Assembly (NCBI GenBank): GCA_018432235.1
Contig: JAHDLO010000015.1
Span: 124,001-188,000, forward strand
Source: Clostridiaceae bacterium
GTDB lineage: Bacteria; Bacillota; Clostridia; Peptostreptococcales; Natronincolaceae
Length of the DNA stretch: 64,000 bases
Reading direction: 5' to 3'
Positions within the stretch are counted from its first letter, which is position 1, and each line of letters begins with the position of its first letter. Below, one piece after another: positions 8,694 through 17,802 of this stretch. The notes beneath the pieces were generated by a model that did no database searches, was not told the DNA's origin, and saw nothing but the letters and a program-made list of their open reading frames with translations. Position numbers and translations under genes: made by a program.

Positions 8694-9689
8694 ATGATTC
8701 AACATAAACAGCTGATATATACTATTATAATAGCCTTTGTCATTACCCTCATATTAGGGCCCCTAATTATACCTTATCTTAAGAGGCTGAAGGTTGGACA
8801 AATGATAAGGGAAGAGGGACCTCAAAGCCATAAATCAAAAAGCGGTACACCGACAATCGGTGGTCTAATCATCATATTAGCTATAGTGATCACCTCCCTA
8901 ACATCGGGACTAGTTAATAAAGACATGCTGGTGGCATTGGCTGTAACTGTAGCCTTTGGTATTATAGGCTTTATAGATGACTTTATAAAGGTAGTGCTTA
9001 AAAGAAACCTTGGCTTGAGGGCATATCAAAAAATCATATTTCAAATCATTGTAGCAATTATGCTGGCTATATATCAGTCTGATGCCACCTATATGGGGAC
9101 AAAAATAATCATTCCTTTTATACAGGGAAGCTGGACGATAGGTGGTATAACTATCCCGCAATATTTAGATTTGGGAATTTTATATATCCCCTTTATAGTC
9201 TTTGTTGTGGTTGCAACTGTAAATGGTGTAAATCTAACCGATGGACTGGATGGTTTGGCATCGGGAGTAACGCTTATCATTGCTGCCTTCTTCAGCTTAG
9301 TTGCTGCGTATTTTGGCTATACCAGCCTTGCCATATTCTGTGGTGCAGTTACCGGTGCATGCTTGGGCTTTTTAAGGTTTAATTCCCATCCGGCTCAGGT
9401 ATTTATGGGGGATACCGGCTCCTTAGCCTTGGGTGGTGCTATAGCTACAGTGGCAATACTAATGAATATTGCATTAATCATCCCCATAGTTGGCGGTATT
9501 TATTTTGCAGAGGCTCTCTCAGTGTCATTACAGGTTATATATTATAAGCTGACAAAAAAACGTATATTCAAAATGGCGCCACTGCATCACCATTATGAGC
9601 TTAGCGGGTGGGCAGAAACAAAGGTTGTCATTGTTTTCTGGAGTATAACGGCAATATTGTGCTTAATAGGAATTGTAGCGTTAAGCTAG
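8694..9689 (+). CDS. mraY: Phospho-N-acetylmuramoyl-pentapeptide transferase
   Basis: Integral membrane enzyme that transfers phospho-MurNAc-pentapeptide to undecaprenyl phosphate, making lipid I. About ten membrane spans over 331 residues. The family motifs are present: GTPTIGGL near 50, GFIDDFIKV, NLTDGLDGLA, FMGDTGSLALGG and KMAPLHHHYEL. It lies between murF and murD in the usual order with tight spacing. Confidence 0.96.
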   Translation: MIQHKQLIYTIIIAFVITLILGPLIIPYLKRLKVGQMIREEGPQSHKSKSGTPTIGGLIIILAIVITSLTSGLVNKDMLVALAVTVAFGIIGFIDDFIKVVLKRNLGLRAYQKIIFQIIVAIMLAIYQSDATYMGTKIIIPFIQGSWTIGGITIPQYLDLGILYIPFIVFVVVATVNGVNLTDGLDGLASGVTLIIAAFFSLVAAYFGYTSLAIFCGAVTGACLGFLRFNSHPAQVFMGDTGSLALGGAIATVAILMNIALIIPIVGGIYFAEALSVSLQVIYYKLTKKRIFKMAPLHHHYELSGWAETKVVIVFWSITAILCLIGIVALS

Positions 9690-9704
9690 AAGGTGGGTGT
9701 AGAA

Positions 9705-11072
9705 ATGAATCTTAAGGATAAAAGAGTTTTAGTAGTTGGCTTGGCGGTCACAGGGCTTCCATTGGTAAGGGTGCTGTCGGAGCTGGGGGCAGATATCATA
9801 GTTAATGATATGAAGGACCATAATGCTCTTGCAGATACACTAAATGAGCTGGAGGGATTAAATGCAAGCTATATATTGGGCAGACATCCCGATGGCCTCA
9901 AGGAGCTTGGGCCTATAGATTTAGTAGTGGTTTCCCCGGGAGTACCGCTGGATATTCCCTTTATACAGCAGCTTAGAGAAGAGAACATTAGAATAATCGG
10001 TGAGATTGAATTGGCATATCTATTATCAAAGGCGAAAATCGTGGCCATCACAGGAACCAATGGCAAAACAACTACTACCGCCCTCACAGGAGAAATATTT
10101 AAAAATGCAGGAGAAAACACCTATGTTGTAGGTAATATAGGTGTTGCGGCTATTTCTAAGGCTTTAGAAACAAAGCCTGAGGACTTTATGATTATGGAGG
10201 TCAGCAGCTTTCAACTGGAGAGCACAGAGGAATTTCGACCCAGAGCTGCTGCTATTTTAAATCTCACACCAGATCACTTGAACCGTCATAAAACTATGGC
10301 AGGTTATCTAGCCGCTAAATTAAAAATATTTAGTCAACAGAAGGAAGAGGACTTCGCAATAATAAACTATGATGATGCTATCTGTCGTGAGGCAGCCAAA
10401 GCACTAAGGGCAAAAAAAATATACTTCAGTAGAAAGCAGCAGCTGGAGGAAGGGGTTTGTCTTCAGGATGGATGGATCGTTATAAGACTTAATGATGAGG
10501 ACATAAGGCTAATGCCCACAGAGGATATTCGCATTCCAGGAAATCACAATATTGAAAATGCCCTTGCAGCTACTGCGTTGGCCTATATCATGGGCATTAA
10601 GCCTGATGTAATAGCCGATACCCTTAGAAGCTTTAAAGGTGTTGAACATCGGGCTGAATTTGTGAGTAACATCGCAGGGGTAAGCTATATCAATGATTCT
10701 AAGGCCACGAATCCCGATGCCGCCATAAAGGCCCTGGAGGCGGTTAAGGCACCAATCCTTCTCTTGGCGGGAGGCATGGATAAGGGTAATGATTTTACTG
10801 AATTTATCGAGGCTTTTAATGGCAAGGTAAAAGAAATGATCGTTTACGGGGAAACAGCAGATAAGCTTTATACAACTGCAATGGCCATGGGCTTCAATGC
10901 CGTAAAAAGGGTTAAGGACCTTGAGGAGGCAGTGGCAGCTGCCACGGCTTTAGCTGAACCAGGAGACAGTGTACTACTTTCACCTGCCTGTGCCAGCTGG
11001 GATATGTATAAAAATTTTGAGGAAAGAGGAAGACACTTTAAAAATATTGTAGGTAATCTAAGGAGGTCTTAG
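9705..11072 (+). CDS. murD: UDP-MurNAc-L-alanine:D-glutamate ligase
   Basis: Adds D-glutamate to UDP-MurNAc-L-Ala. The 455-residue protein has an N-terminal Rossmann-like domain, the ATP-binding GTNGKTTTT, and the C-terminal Mur ligase motifs including NDSKATNPDAA and LSPACASWDMY. The ATG at 9705 is preferred over the in-frame GTG at 9693, which overlaps the AAGGTGGGTG ribosome site. The gene for the preceding step, murC, is not in the window. Confidence 0.95.
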   Translation: MNLKDKRVLVVGLAVTGLPLVRVLSELGADIIVNDMKDHNALADTLNELEGLNASYILGRHPDGLKELGPIDLVVVSPGVPLDIPFIQQLREENIRIIGEIELAYLLSKAKIVAITGTNGKTTTTALTGEIFKNAGENTYVVGNIGVAAISKALETKPEDFMIMEVSSFQLESTEEFRPRAAAILNLTPDHLNRHKTMAGYLAAKLKIFSQQKEEDFAIINYDDAICREAAKALRAKKIYFSRKQQLEEGVCLQDGWIVIRLNDEDIRLMPTEDIRIPGNHNIENALAATALAYIMGIKPDVIADTLRSFKGVEHRAEFVSNIAGVSYINDSKATNPDAAIKALEAVKAPILLLAGGMDKGNDFTEFIEAFNGKVKEMIVYGETADKLYTTAMAMGFNAVKRVKDLEEAVAAATALAEPGDSVLLSPACASWDMYKNFEERGRHFKNIVGNLRRS

Positions 11073-11073
11073 C

Positions 11074-12189
11074 ATGGGTAAAAAAAATCCCTATGACTCA
11101 ACCCTCATTTTAACTGTGGCTGCTCTTGTGGTGATAGGAATAATAATGGTCTTCAGCTCCAGCTATTCCTACGCTATGATCAACATGAAGGATGGCTATT
11201 ACTTTTTAAAAAGAGTTTTAATGTGGGCTGCCATCGGTACTGCTGGAATGATATTTTGTGCGAAATTTCCCTATCAAAGATGGACGAAGCTGGCGAATCT
11301 CATGTTTGTAGTCAGCCTAGCTCTGTTGGTGCTGGTGTTAACCCCTGTGGGCACTGAGATTAATGGTGCAAAGCGTTGGATTAATATAGGCTTGTCCATT
11401 ATGCCCTCGGAAATAGCTAAGTTCGCAGCAGTGATATATGTATCCACCAGTATTGTAAGAAAAAAGGAAAAAATGCAAAGCTTCGTATACGGGGTAGTAC
11501 CCTATTTGATAATCATCGGTATGATTTTTGGTCTGATATTCCTACAGCCAGATTTCAGTACTGCCTTTGTGGTTTCGGTAGTTATTCTGGCTATGGTGTT
11601 TGTAGGCGGTATGAAAATGTCACATTTCGTGGGCCTTGTTTCTGCAGGATTCACAGCAATTGCCGGAATGATAGGCTATATTGTCATCAGCGGCAAGAGC
11701 TATAAGGCAAGGCGTATAACCGCCTTCCTGGACCCCTGGGCTGATGCCTCTAATACAGGCTTCCAGGCGGTGCAATCCCTTTTGGCCTTGGGTTCCGGAG
11801 GTCTCTTTGGCAGGGGCCTTGGAAAGAGTGTGCAAAAGCATTTTTATTTACCTGAGCCACAAAATGATTTTATATTCGCAATTATAGGAGAAGAGCTGGG
11901 CTTTATAGGGGGAGTCGTCATTTTGCTTCTGTTTATGATTTTAATATGGCGGGGGATTCGGATTGCTATAAATGCACCAGACCTCTTAAGCTGCTTGATG
12001 GCAACTGGCTTTATCTCCATTATTATCGTGCAGGTGATCATAAACATAGCGGTTGCTACCTCCTCTATGCCGGTAACCGGAATGCCGTTGCCCTTTATAA
12101 GCTTCGGAGGAAATGCTTTGGCGATATCCATGGCGGGAATAGGAATCATACTCAATATATCTAGGTATACAAATACGAATAGGAGCTGA
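11074..12189 (+). CDS. spoVE: FtsW/SpoVE family peptidoglycan glycosyltransferase (SEDS)
   Basis: SEDS-family glycan polymerase that works with a class B PBP. The 371-residue protein is strongly hydrophobic with about ten spans. It has the SEDS patterns GAKRWINIG and LPEPQNDFIFAIIGEELGF, plus the late PFISFGGNALA segment. Position between murD and murG is that of spoVE in Bacillus, whose role is spore cortex and septal synthesis; it could equally be the only division FtsW here. Its likely partner is the PBP at 3.5 kb. Confidence 0.9.
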   Translation: MGKKNPYDSTLILTVAALVVIGIIMVFSSSYSYAMINMKDGYYFLKRVLMWAAIGTAGMIFCAKFPYQRWTKLANLMFVVSLALLVLVLTPVGTEINGAKRWINIGLSIMPSEIAKFAAVIYVSTSIVRKKEKMQSFVYGVVPYLIIIGMIFGLIFLQPDFSTAFVVSVVILAMVFVGGMKMSHFVGLVSAGFTAIAGMIGYIVISGKSYKARRITAFLDPWADASNTGFQAVQSLLALGSGGLFGRGLGKSVQKHFYLPEPQNDFIFAIIGEELGFIGGVVILLLFMILIWRGIRIAINAPDLLSCLMATGFISIIIVQVIINIAVATSSMPVTGMPLPFISFGGNALAISMAGIGIILNISRYTNTNRS

Positions 12190-12193
12190 AGTT

Positions 12194-13291
12194 ATGCGAG
12201 TAATACTCAGTGGTGGCGGCACAGGGGGGCACATTTATCCTGCTATTGCCATAGCTAATCGAATACAGAAGGAATACCCAAAGGCAGAAATACTATTTAT
12301 TGGAACCGAAAGGGGCTTGGAAAGAGAGCTTGTGCCTAAGGCAGGCTATAAAATTCGCTTTATACCTGTTAGCTACTTAAAAAGAAAAGTATCCTTGCAT
12401 AATGTAAAGAGTGCCGGAAAGCTTTTAATGGGGCTATTGGAGGCCCGGAAAATTATAAAGCAGTTTAAGCCGGATATTGTTATAGGCACCGGTGGCTTTG
12501 TTTGCGGGCCGGTGTTGTATACTGCATCGAGGCTGGGAGTTAAAACACTGATCCATGAGCAGAACGTATTTCCCGGTCTAACGAATAGAATTCTTGCCTC
12601 TTCAGTTGACCGGATAGCCATTAGCTTCCCAGAGGCGGAGAAGTACTTTAAGGAAAAGACCAAAGGAAAGCTGGTGGTCACCGGCAATCCCATAAGGGAC
12701 GAATTTTCGAAGGTTTCTGCCGTAGAGGCAAATAAAAGATATAAGCCAGTCGATAAGCCAATGGTGCTTATTGTGGGAGGCAGCGGAGGCGCCTCAAAGC
12801 TAAATGCTGCTACGATTGCTATGCTAAAGCATCGACCTCTAGGGGATTATAGCATAATTCTGGTGACGGGCAAGGGACATTTTGAACCTGTATCAGAAGC
12901 CCTAAAGGCGTATCCGACAGCATCGGAAATCACTGTACTGCCATATATTAATGATATGCCCTATGCGTTAAAGGCATGTGATTTAATCGTATGCAGTGCC
13001 GGTGCGATTACTATAGCGGAGGTAACGGCAGTTGGAAAACCATCAATTTTAGTGCCTAAGGCTCACACGGCGGAAAATCATCAGGAGTATAATGCCAGAG
13101 CAATGGAGAAGGCCGGTGCGGCAATCATGCTGAAGGAAGATGAGCTGAAGGAAGATACGCTCTATAGGGCGATAGCGTCGGTAATGGAAAATAAAGAAGT
13201 CTACGCCAGCATGAGGAGCGCCTGTAGTAAAGTTGCTAAAACAGATGCAATAGATTTAATATTTAAAGAAGTACAAAAGCTAATCAGATAG
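12194..13291 (+). CDS. murG: UDP-GlcNAc--MurNAc-(pentapeptide) pyrophosphoryl-undecaprenol GlcNAc transferase
   Basis: Peripheral membrane GT-B glycosyltransferase that adds GlcNAc to lipid I to give lipid II. The N-terminal SGGGTGGHIYPAIAIA loop, the GTGGFVCGPVLYTA segment, HEQNVFPGLTNR and the C-terminal donor-site SAGAITIAEV and HQEYNARAME are all present in 365 residues. It is the last gene of the murE operon; a 143-base gap follows before murA. Confidence 0.95.
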   Translation: MRVILSGGGTGGHIYPAIAIANRIQKEYPKAEILFIGTERGLERELVPKAGYKIRFIPVSYLKRKVSLHNVKSAGKLLMGLLEARKIIKQFKPDIVIGTGGFVCGPVLYTASRLGVKTLIHEQNVFPGLTNRILASSVDRIAISFPEAEKYFKEKTKGKLVVTGNPIRDEFSKVSAVEANKRYKPVDKPMVLIVGGSGGASKLNAATIAMLKHRPLGDYSIILVTGKGHFEPVSEALKAYPTASEITVLPYINDMPYALKACDLIVCSAGAITIAEVTAVGKPSILVPKAHTAENHQEYNARAMEKAGAAIMLKEDELKEDTLYRAIASVMENKEVYASMRSACSKVAKTDAIDLIFKEVQKLIR

Positions 13292-13379
13292 ATTTGTGTA
13301 GGATTATCCTCATTTAATTATATATGTTAAGGAACACCTTCCGGGATATTGCATAGTATGATTATATATTTGTTTTCAT

Positions 13380-13408
13380 GCATATTTGCATTCGCATTTA
13401 TAAACAAT
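13380..13408 (+). promoter_or_regulatory. Possible sigma-E-type promoter before murA
   Basis: GCATATT (13380-13386) matches the Bacillus sigma-E -35 pattern KMATATT, and TAAACAAT lies 14 bases downstream (13401-13408), 6 of 8 to CATACAMT. The start of transcription would fall just before the GGAGGTGA ribosome site. No good sigma-A promoter was seen in the gap. The call is motif-based. Confidence 0.4.
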
Positions 13409-13434
13409 CATAATTCCCTGGAGGTGACCAACTA

Positions 13435-14685
13435 GTGAGTAAGTATATAGTCGTTGGTGGAAAAAAGATAGTTGGCGAAACACGGGTGCATGGCGCTAAA
13501 AATGCTGTACTGCCAATACTCGCTGCAACAGTGCTAAATGGAAATATCAATGTCCTTTATGATATCCCCAGGCTTTCAGATGTAGAAATAATGACTAAAA
13601 TATTGCAGGCTGTCGGCTGTAGGGTATATAGAGAAGGGGAAGCTCTTGTGGTGGACTCCTCTGGCTTAAATAGCCACGAGGTGCCGGAGGATTTAGTTCG
13701 TGAAATGCGGTCCTCGTTTATTTTTCTGGGGGCATTATTAGCTCGGCATGGCAGTGTTAAAATCAGCTATCCTGGTGGTTGCGAAATTGGCCACAGACCC
13801 ATCGATTTACATCTTAAGGCATTAAGGGAAATGGGGGCAGAAATTGAAGAAAAGCATGGTTTTTTATATTGCAAAGCTAAAAAGCTAAGGGGCTGTGACA
13901 TACATCTGGACTTTCCCAGTGTAGGCGCAACCGAAAATGTGATATTAGCTGCAGTTTTTGCTGAAGGAACCACTATAATACGAAATGCTGCCCGAGAGCC
14001 AGAAATCGTAGATCTGGAGAACTATATTAATTCTATGGGAGGCAAGGTGTCAGGTGCGGGCAGTGCCAACATCTTCATTGAGGGAGTAAATGAGCTTCAC
14101 GGTGTCCAGCATAGAATTATCCCCGACAGGATTGTGGCTGGCACCTACTTAATTGCAGCTGCAATAACAAAAGGGGAAATCCTATTGGATAACGTGGTTC
14201 CAGACCACATGCAATCAGTTTTACATAAGCTCCGGGAAGCCGGCTGCAAGGTGGAGTGTGGCAGTAATCAAATAAAACTGGTTGCACCTGATAGGATCAA
14301 GTCGATAGATACGATTCAGACTCTTCCCTATCCTGGATTTCCCACTGATATGCAGTCCCAAATGATGTCCTTAATGACCACAAGCAATGGTGTCACAGTC
14401 TTTATTGAAAACATTTTTGAAAATCGATATAAGCATACTGAAGAACTTATAAGAATGGGTGCCAATATCAAAGTCGATGGCAGAATAGCCTTAATTAGAG
14501 GTGTAGAAAAGCTATCGGGTGCCACCGTAACCTCAAAGGACCTTAGGGGAGGAGCAGCTCTAATACTGGCAGCTTTAGCTGCTGAGGGAACAACAATAAT
14601 AGAGAGCGCAAAGCACGTCGATAGGGGCTATGATCATCTGCACGAGGTTCTGCATGCTTTGGGGGCAGAGATTAGAAAAATGTAG
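13435..14685 (+). CDS. murA: UDP-N-acetylglucosamine 1-carboxyvinyltransferase
   Basis: Catalyses the first committed step of peptidoglycan synthesis, transfer of enolpyruvate from PEP to UDP-GlcNAc. The 416-residue protein has the HGAKNAVLPILAA start and the loop GGCEIGHRPIDLHLKAL with the active-site Cys116, the residue attacked by fosfomycin. GTG at 13435 follows GGAGGTGA. In Bacillus this slot after murG holds murB; here murA stands in it, perhaps under a separate promoter. Clostridia often carry two murA paralogues, so it may not be the only copy. Confidence 0.95.
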   Translation: MSKYIVVGGKKIVGETRVHGAKNAVLPILAATVLNGNINVLYDIPRLSDVEIMTKILQAVGCRVYREGEALVVDSSGLNSHEVPEDLVREMRSSFIFLGALLARHGSVKISYPGGCEIGHRPIDLHLKALREMGAEIEEKHGFLYCKAKKLRGCDIHLDFPSVGATENVILAAVFAEGTTIIRNAAREPEIVDLENYINSMGGKVSGAGSANIFIEGVNELHGVQHRIIPDRIVAGTYLIAAAITKGEILLDNVVPDHMQSVLHKLREAGCKVECGSNQIKLVAPDRIKSIDTIQTLPYPGFPTDMQSQMMSLMTTSNGVTVFIENIFENRYKHTEELIRMGANIKVDGRIALIRGVEKLSGATVTSKDLRGGAALILAALAAEGTTIIESAKHVDRGYDHLHEVLHALGAEIRKM

Positions 14686-14714
14686 TATAATATAATTAGT
14701 TCATTAAACATTTT

Positions 14715-14751
14715 AAATTAATAGCAGTTTTGATAGCTGCTTTTAATTTTT
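14715..14751 (+). terminator. Terminator after murA
   Basis: AAATTAATAGCAG (14715-14727) pairs with CTGCTTTTAATTT (14737-14749) with one mismatch, leading into T-rich sequence. Confidence 0.65.
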
Positions 14752-14787
14752 AGCTGCTTTGTGGACAAGTATAAAGGGGATTAACAT

Positions 14788-15552
14788 ATGGAAGCGAATA
14801 AAAAAGACAAAAGAGCCAGAAGAAGAAGATTTAGAAATATGTTTTCTTTAATCCTGTTAATAGGTGTATTTCTGTTATGGGGCTTCTATGCCCTTTTGGA
14901 GTCTGATTTATTTAACCTAAAATATGTTGAGCTTTATGGCAATAGTATAGCCTCATACGAAGAGGTTTTGGAGGCGTCTAGGCTGATATTGCACAGAAAT
15001 CTCTTTAAGTACGATTTAAATATGGTGGAGGAACAGGTATTGCAGCATCCCTACATCAAGGAAGTGACTGCCTCCAGAAAACTGCCGAATAAATTATTAA
15101 TTAATGTGCAGGAAAGAGAAGAATATGCTATCATTAGCTATATGGGGTCTTATGTTTATATTGATCACGAGCTGGTGGCACTAAAAATTGCCGACAGCTA
15201 TATCGCACAGGAGCTGCCCCTTATTACTGGTGTTGAGCTCCAGAGCCTTAAGACGGGGGAGGTCCTACGGGCAATAAATCAGGAAATCCTGCAAAACACC
15301 ATCCAGCTTTTGGCAGCTGCCGCAGTTTCAGATATGATAGATGTCGTGGCAGAGATTGATACAAGCGAAGAAGGCAATATCAAATTGCTTACGATAGATG
15401 GTATAGAGGTGCATCTTGGCAAAGCGGAAGATCCTGTATATTCTATGCTGGTATTAAAGGAAGTTTTAGTAAAGCTATATACAAGCAATAGGCGAAATGT
15501 TATTATAGACTTGCGATATGAAGGAACTTCAACGGTACGAGATAGAGATTAA
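14788..15552 (+). CDS. ftsQ: Cell division protein FtsQ/DivIB
   Basis: Bitopic membrane protein of the FtsQ/DivIB-FtsL-DivIC complex. It has a short basic cytoplasmic tail (KKDKRARRRRFRN), a membrane span at about 22-42 and a POTRA domain directly outside (LKYVELYGNSIASYEEV, then VTASRKLPNKLLINVQE). The 254-residue length and its place before the DUF881 genes fit DivIB. ATG 14788 follows AAAGGGG. It begins a unit with two DUF881 genes and sbp. Confidence 0.9.
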   Translation: MEANKKDKRARRRRFRNMFSLILLIGVFLLWGFYALLESDLFNLKYVELYGNSIASYEEVLEASRLILHRNLFKYDLNMVEEQVLQHPYIKEVTASRKLPNKLLINVQEREEYAIISYMGSYVYIDHELVALKIADSYIAQELPLITGVELQSLKTGEVLRAINQEILQNTIQLLAAAAVSDMIDVVAEIDTSEEGNIKLLTIDGIEVHLGKAEDPVYSMLVLKEVLVKLYTSNRRNVIIDLRYEGTSTVRDRD

Positions 15553-15566
15553 TAGGAGGAAATCTT

Positions 15567-16295
15567 ATGAAGGATATAAAAGGTAGGGTAGCCTTTGGGT
15601 CTATATGCGCATTATTTGGTCTCATATTGGCGGTGCAGATTAAAACTGTAAATGTAACGCCAGGAGGAAGTATACTGTCTCCTCAAAGAGCCCAAAGGGT
15701 GGCGAACGAGCTGAAGCTTCTAAGAAGTGAAAAGGAGAGATTAAATCAAGAGCTGTCAGAGCTGGAAAGCAGATTAAAGGAATACGAATTCTCTGAGGCA
15801 GATGAAAATCTTTTGATAAAAAACCTAAACAATGATTTGCAGAAATTCCAAATAATGGCTGGGTATCGCTCAATAGAGGGTCCAGGGATATCTGTTACAT
15901 TAGAAGATGTTGTTTATGAGCCGGGGGAGCCCAGCTACTTAATGTATAATTATGAAATTATTCTGCAGCTTATCAATATATTAAATGCTGCTGGGGCTGA
16001 GGCTATTTCTATAAATGATCAGAGATATGTGGCCAATACGGAAATATATCTCTCCTCCAATACGATTTTTATAAATGGTGTGCCTACGGTGCAACCTTAT
16101 ACGATAAAAGCAATAGGCGACCCAGAAGCCCTAGAGGCAGCTCTTAATATGAGATTTGGCAGATTGGACCAGCTAAGAAATTATGAGAGTGACTATGCAA
16201 AAGCAACAGTCAAAAAGGAAAATCAAGTGATTATATCGAGAAATACAAAAGTAACTAATTTCAAATTTGCCAAGCCTATTGAGTCTACTCAATAA
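15567..16295 (+). CDS. DUF881 family membrane-anchored protein
   Basis: A 242-residue protein with an N-terminal membrane span (about 8-26), a coiled coil (about 45-85) and an extracytoplasmic DUF881 domain with motifs IEGPGISVTLED and AEAISINDQR. The same family occurs as ylxW/ylxX next to divIB in Bacillus; function is unknown, probably related to division or cell envelope. It is followed by a paralogue, suggesting an old tandem duplication. Confidence 0.85.
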   Translation: MKDIKGRVAFGSICALFGLILAVQIKTVNVTPGGSILSPQRAQRVANELKLLRSEKERLNQELSELESRLKEYEFSEADENLLIKNLNNDLQKFQIMAGYRSIEGPGISVTLEDVVYEPGEPSYLMYNYEIILQLINILNAAGAEAISINDQRYVANTEIYLSSNTIFINGVPTVQPYTIKAIGDPEALEAALNMRFGRLDQLRNYESDYAKATVKKENQVIISRNTKVTNFKFAKPIESTQ

Positions 16296-16315
16296 TAGAG
16301 TAAGGGGGGGCAATA

Positions 16316-17050
16316 GTGGAAAAGAAAAATTCAAGATTGAGGGTTTCAGCATTAATACTGGTGATTTTTTCTATATTAGGCTTTGGGTTTACCCTTCAGT
16401 TCAAACATAGCAAGGAGGACTTTGGCTTTGTTTCCTTGAATACAATTAATGATCTCAATAAATCTGTAAGCATTGAGAAGGAGGAAGTTAAGAACCTTCA
16501 GGAGCTAATTAAACAGAAAAAGAATAATTTAATTCAATATGAGACTGCCATACATCAGGAAGGCAGTATTAAAGAGGTTATCAAAGGAGAGATCCAGTCT
16601 CTACAGGTTATTACTGGCTTTTATGATGTAGAGGGGCCGGGGGTCATAGTCAAAATCGGCGATAGTCAAAGGGAGCTTTATGAATGGGAAGAGCCCCTGG
16701 ATTTAGTTGTCCACGACAACGACGTGCTGACTATACTGAATGACCTTAAAAGTGCCGGAGCCGAGGTGCTTTCAATTAACGGTCAGAGAATCATCAGCAC
16801 ATCAGAAATAAAGTGTGCTGGACCCACCATAACCGTAAATGGATATACCTATGGGCAGCCCTATATCATAAAGGCGATTGGTGACCCTGTAACCCTGGAT
16901 GCAGCAATAAAATCACCAAGCTCGTACTCAGCTGCACTTAGAGAATTATATGGTTTAGTAGTCGAATCACAGGTTAATCCCAGGGTTAGGATTTCAAAGT
17001 ACCAGGGAAATATAAAAATGAATTATTTGACACCAAGGGAAGGTGAGTAA
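16316..17050 (+). CDS. DUF881 family membrane-anchored protein (second copy)
   Basis: A 244-residue paralogue of the preceding gene with the same layout: N-terminal span (about 9-27), coiled coil, then DUF881 with VEGPGVIVKIGD, AEVLSINGQRI and the shared PYIIKAIGDP. GTG at 16316 follows AAGGGGGG. Its stop overlaps the usual sbp reading frame, indicating coupling. Function unknown; the two proteins may form a hetero-oligomer at the membrane (inference). Confidence 0.85.
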   Translation: MEKKNSRLRVSALILVIFSILGFGFTLQFKHSKEDFGFVSLNTINDLNKSVSIEKEEVKNLQELIKQKKNNLIQYETAIHQEGSIKEVIKGEIQSLQVITGFYDVEGPGVIVKIGDSQRELYEWEEPLDLVVHDNDVLTILNDLKSAGAEVLSINGQRIISTSEIKCAGPTITVNGYTYGQPYIIKAIGDPVTLDAAIKSPSSYSAALRELYGLVVESQVNPRVRISKYQGNIKMNYLTPREGE

Positions 17051-17051
17051 T

Positions 17052-17390
17052 TTGATTATTGCATTAATAGGATTATTAATAGGGGTCTTGCTAGGATTAT
17101 ATTTACCGTTGACCTATCCAGCTGCTTTTTCCCTATACATTTCTGTCGCTATTCTGGCGGCTTTGGACTCAGTCTTTGGTGCTATAAGGGCCAATATGGA
17201 AAATAAGTTTAACACCGAAATATTTGTATCGGGCTTTTTCGGCAATGCATTGCTGGCGGGTATTTTGGCCTATATTGGAGATCGAATAGGGGTTCCCTTG
17301 TATTATGCCGCAATTTTCGCCTTTGGTAATAGACTTTTCCAGAACTTTGCCATTATTCGAAGATATATTATAGAAAGATTAAGAGCATAA
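17052..17390 (+). CDS. sbp: Small basic protein Sbp (DUF1290)
   Basis: A 112-residue membrane protein with about three spans, conserved just before ftsA/ftsZ in Firmicutes. The DUF1290 core is visible: AALDSVFGAIRANMENKF, the GFFGNALLAG segment and GNRLFQNFAIIRR. Role unknown. TTG at 17052 is 5 bases after AAGGTGA; GTG 17043, within the preceding gene, is the alternative. In Bacillus ftsA would follow; here the next gene is ftsZ. Confidence 0.85.
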   Translation: MIIALIGLLIGVLLGLYLPLTYPAAFSLYISVAILAALDSVFGAIRANMENKFNTEIFVSGFFGNALLAGILAYIGDRIGVPLYYAAIFAFGNRLFQNFAIIRRYIIERLRA

Positions 17391-17401
17391 AGGCTAATCA
17401 T

Positions 17402-17428
17402 ATAACCCTCGTCGAGGGTTATTGTTTT
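17402..17428 (+). terminator. Terminator after sbp
   Basis: ATAACCCT pairs with AGGGTTAT around CGTCG, followed by TGTTTT. Confidence 0.75.
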
Positions 17429-17681
17429 CATGGACTAAATGTGAAGGGCATAAACTATTAGCAATAAAAGGAAGCAAAAAAATTGCACTTAATTACAGAT
17501 AAAAAAAGGAAATTCATTATTTGTGTGGAATTAATAGAATTAACGTTACATAAACTAAAGCTGGCATATGAGGCTATGAGCTTACTGTATTAAAGCTAAG
17601 GTATTCTTCTATCAGATATATTGTAGGTGCATAATACGTAAAATAAGGCCTCTGTATCATTAAATAAGGCATATAGACTAA

Positions 17682-17710
17682 TTGTTATCATACAAACTTT
17701 AAAGTATAAT
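17682..17710 (+). promoter_or_regulatory. sigma-A promoter of ftsZ
   Basis: TTGTTA (17682-17687), 17 bases, TATAAT (17705-17710). It lies about 90 bases before the ftsZ start, giving ftsZ its own transcript. Confidence 0.75.
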
Positions 17711-17802
17711 GGTAATTAGTGATTATTCTATAGAGCTATAAATGAGACGAAATTAGTTCATGTGAAAAGTGAATGCTTACATACATAGAAGGGGGTAATA
17801 CT

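Larger units (their letters stand above)
17391..17802 (+). other. 412-base intergenic region before ftsZ
   Basis: Holds the sbp terminator at its left end and the ftsZ promoter at 17682-17710. In between (17430-17680) the sequence is AT-rich with stop codons in all frames; no gene, repeat or RNA motif was recognised. This is where ftsA usually lies, and no ftsA remnant is visible. Confidence 0.7.
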
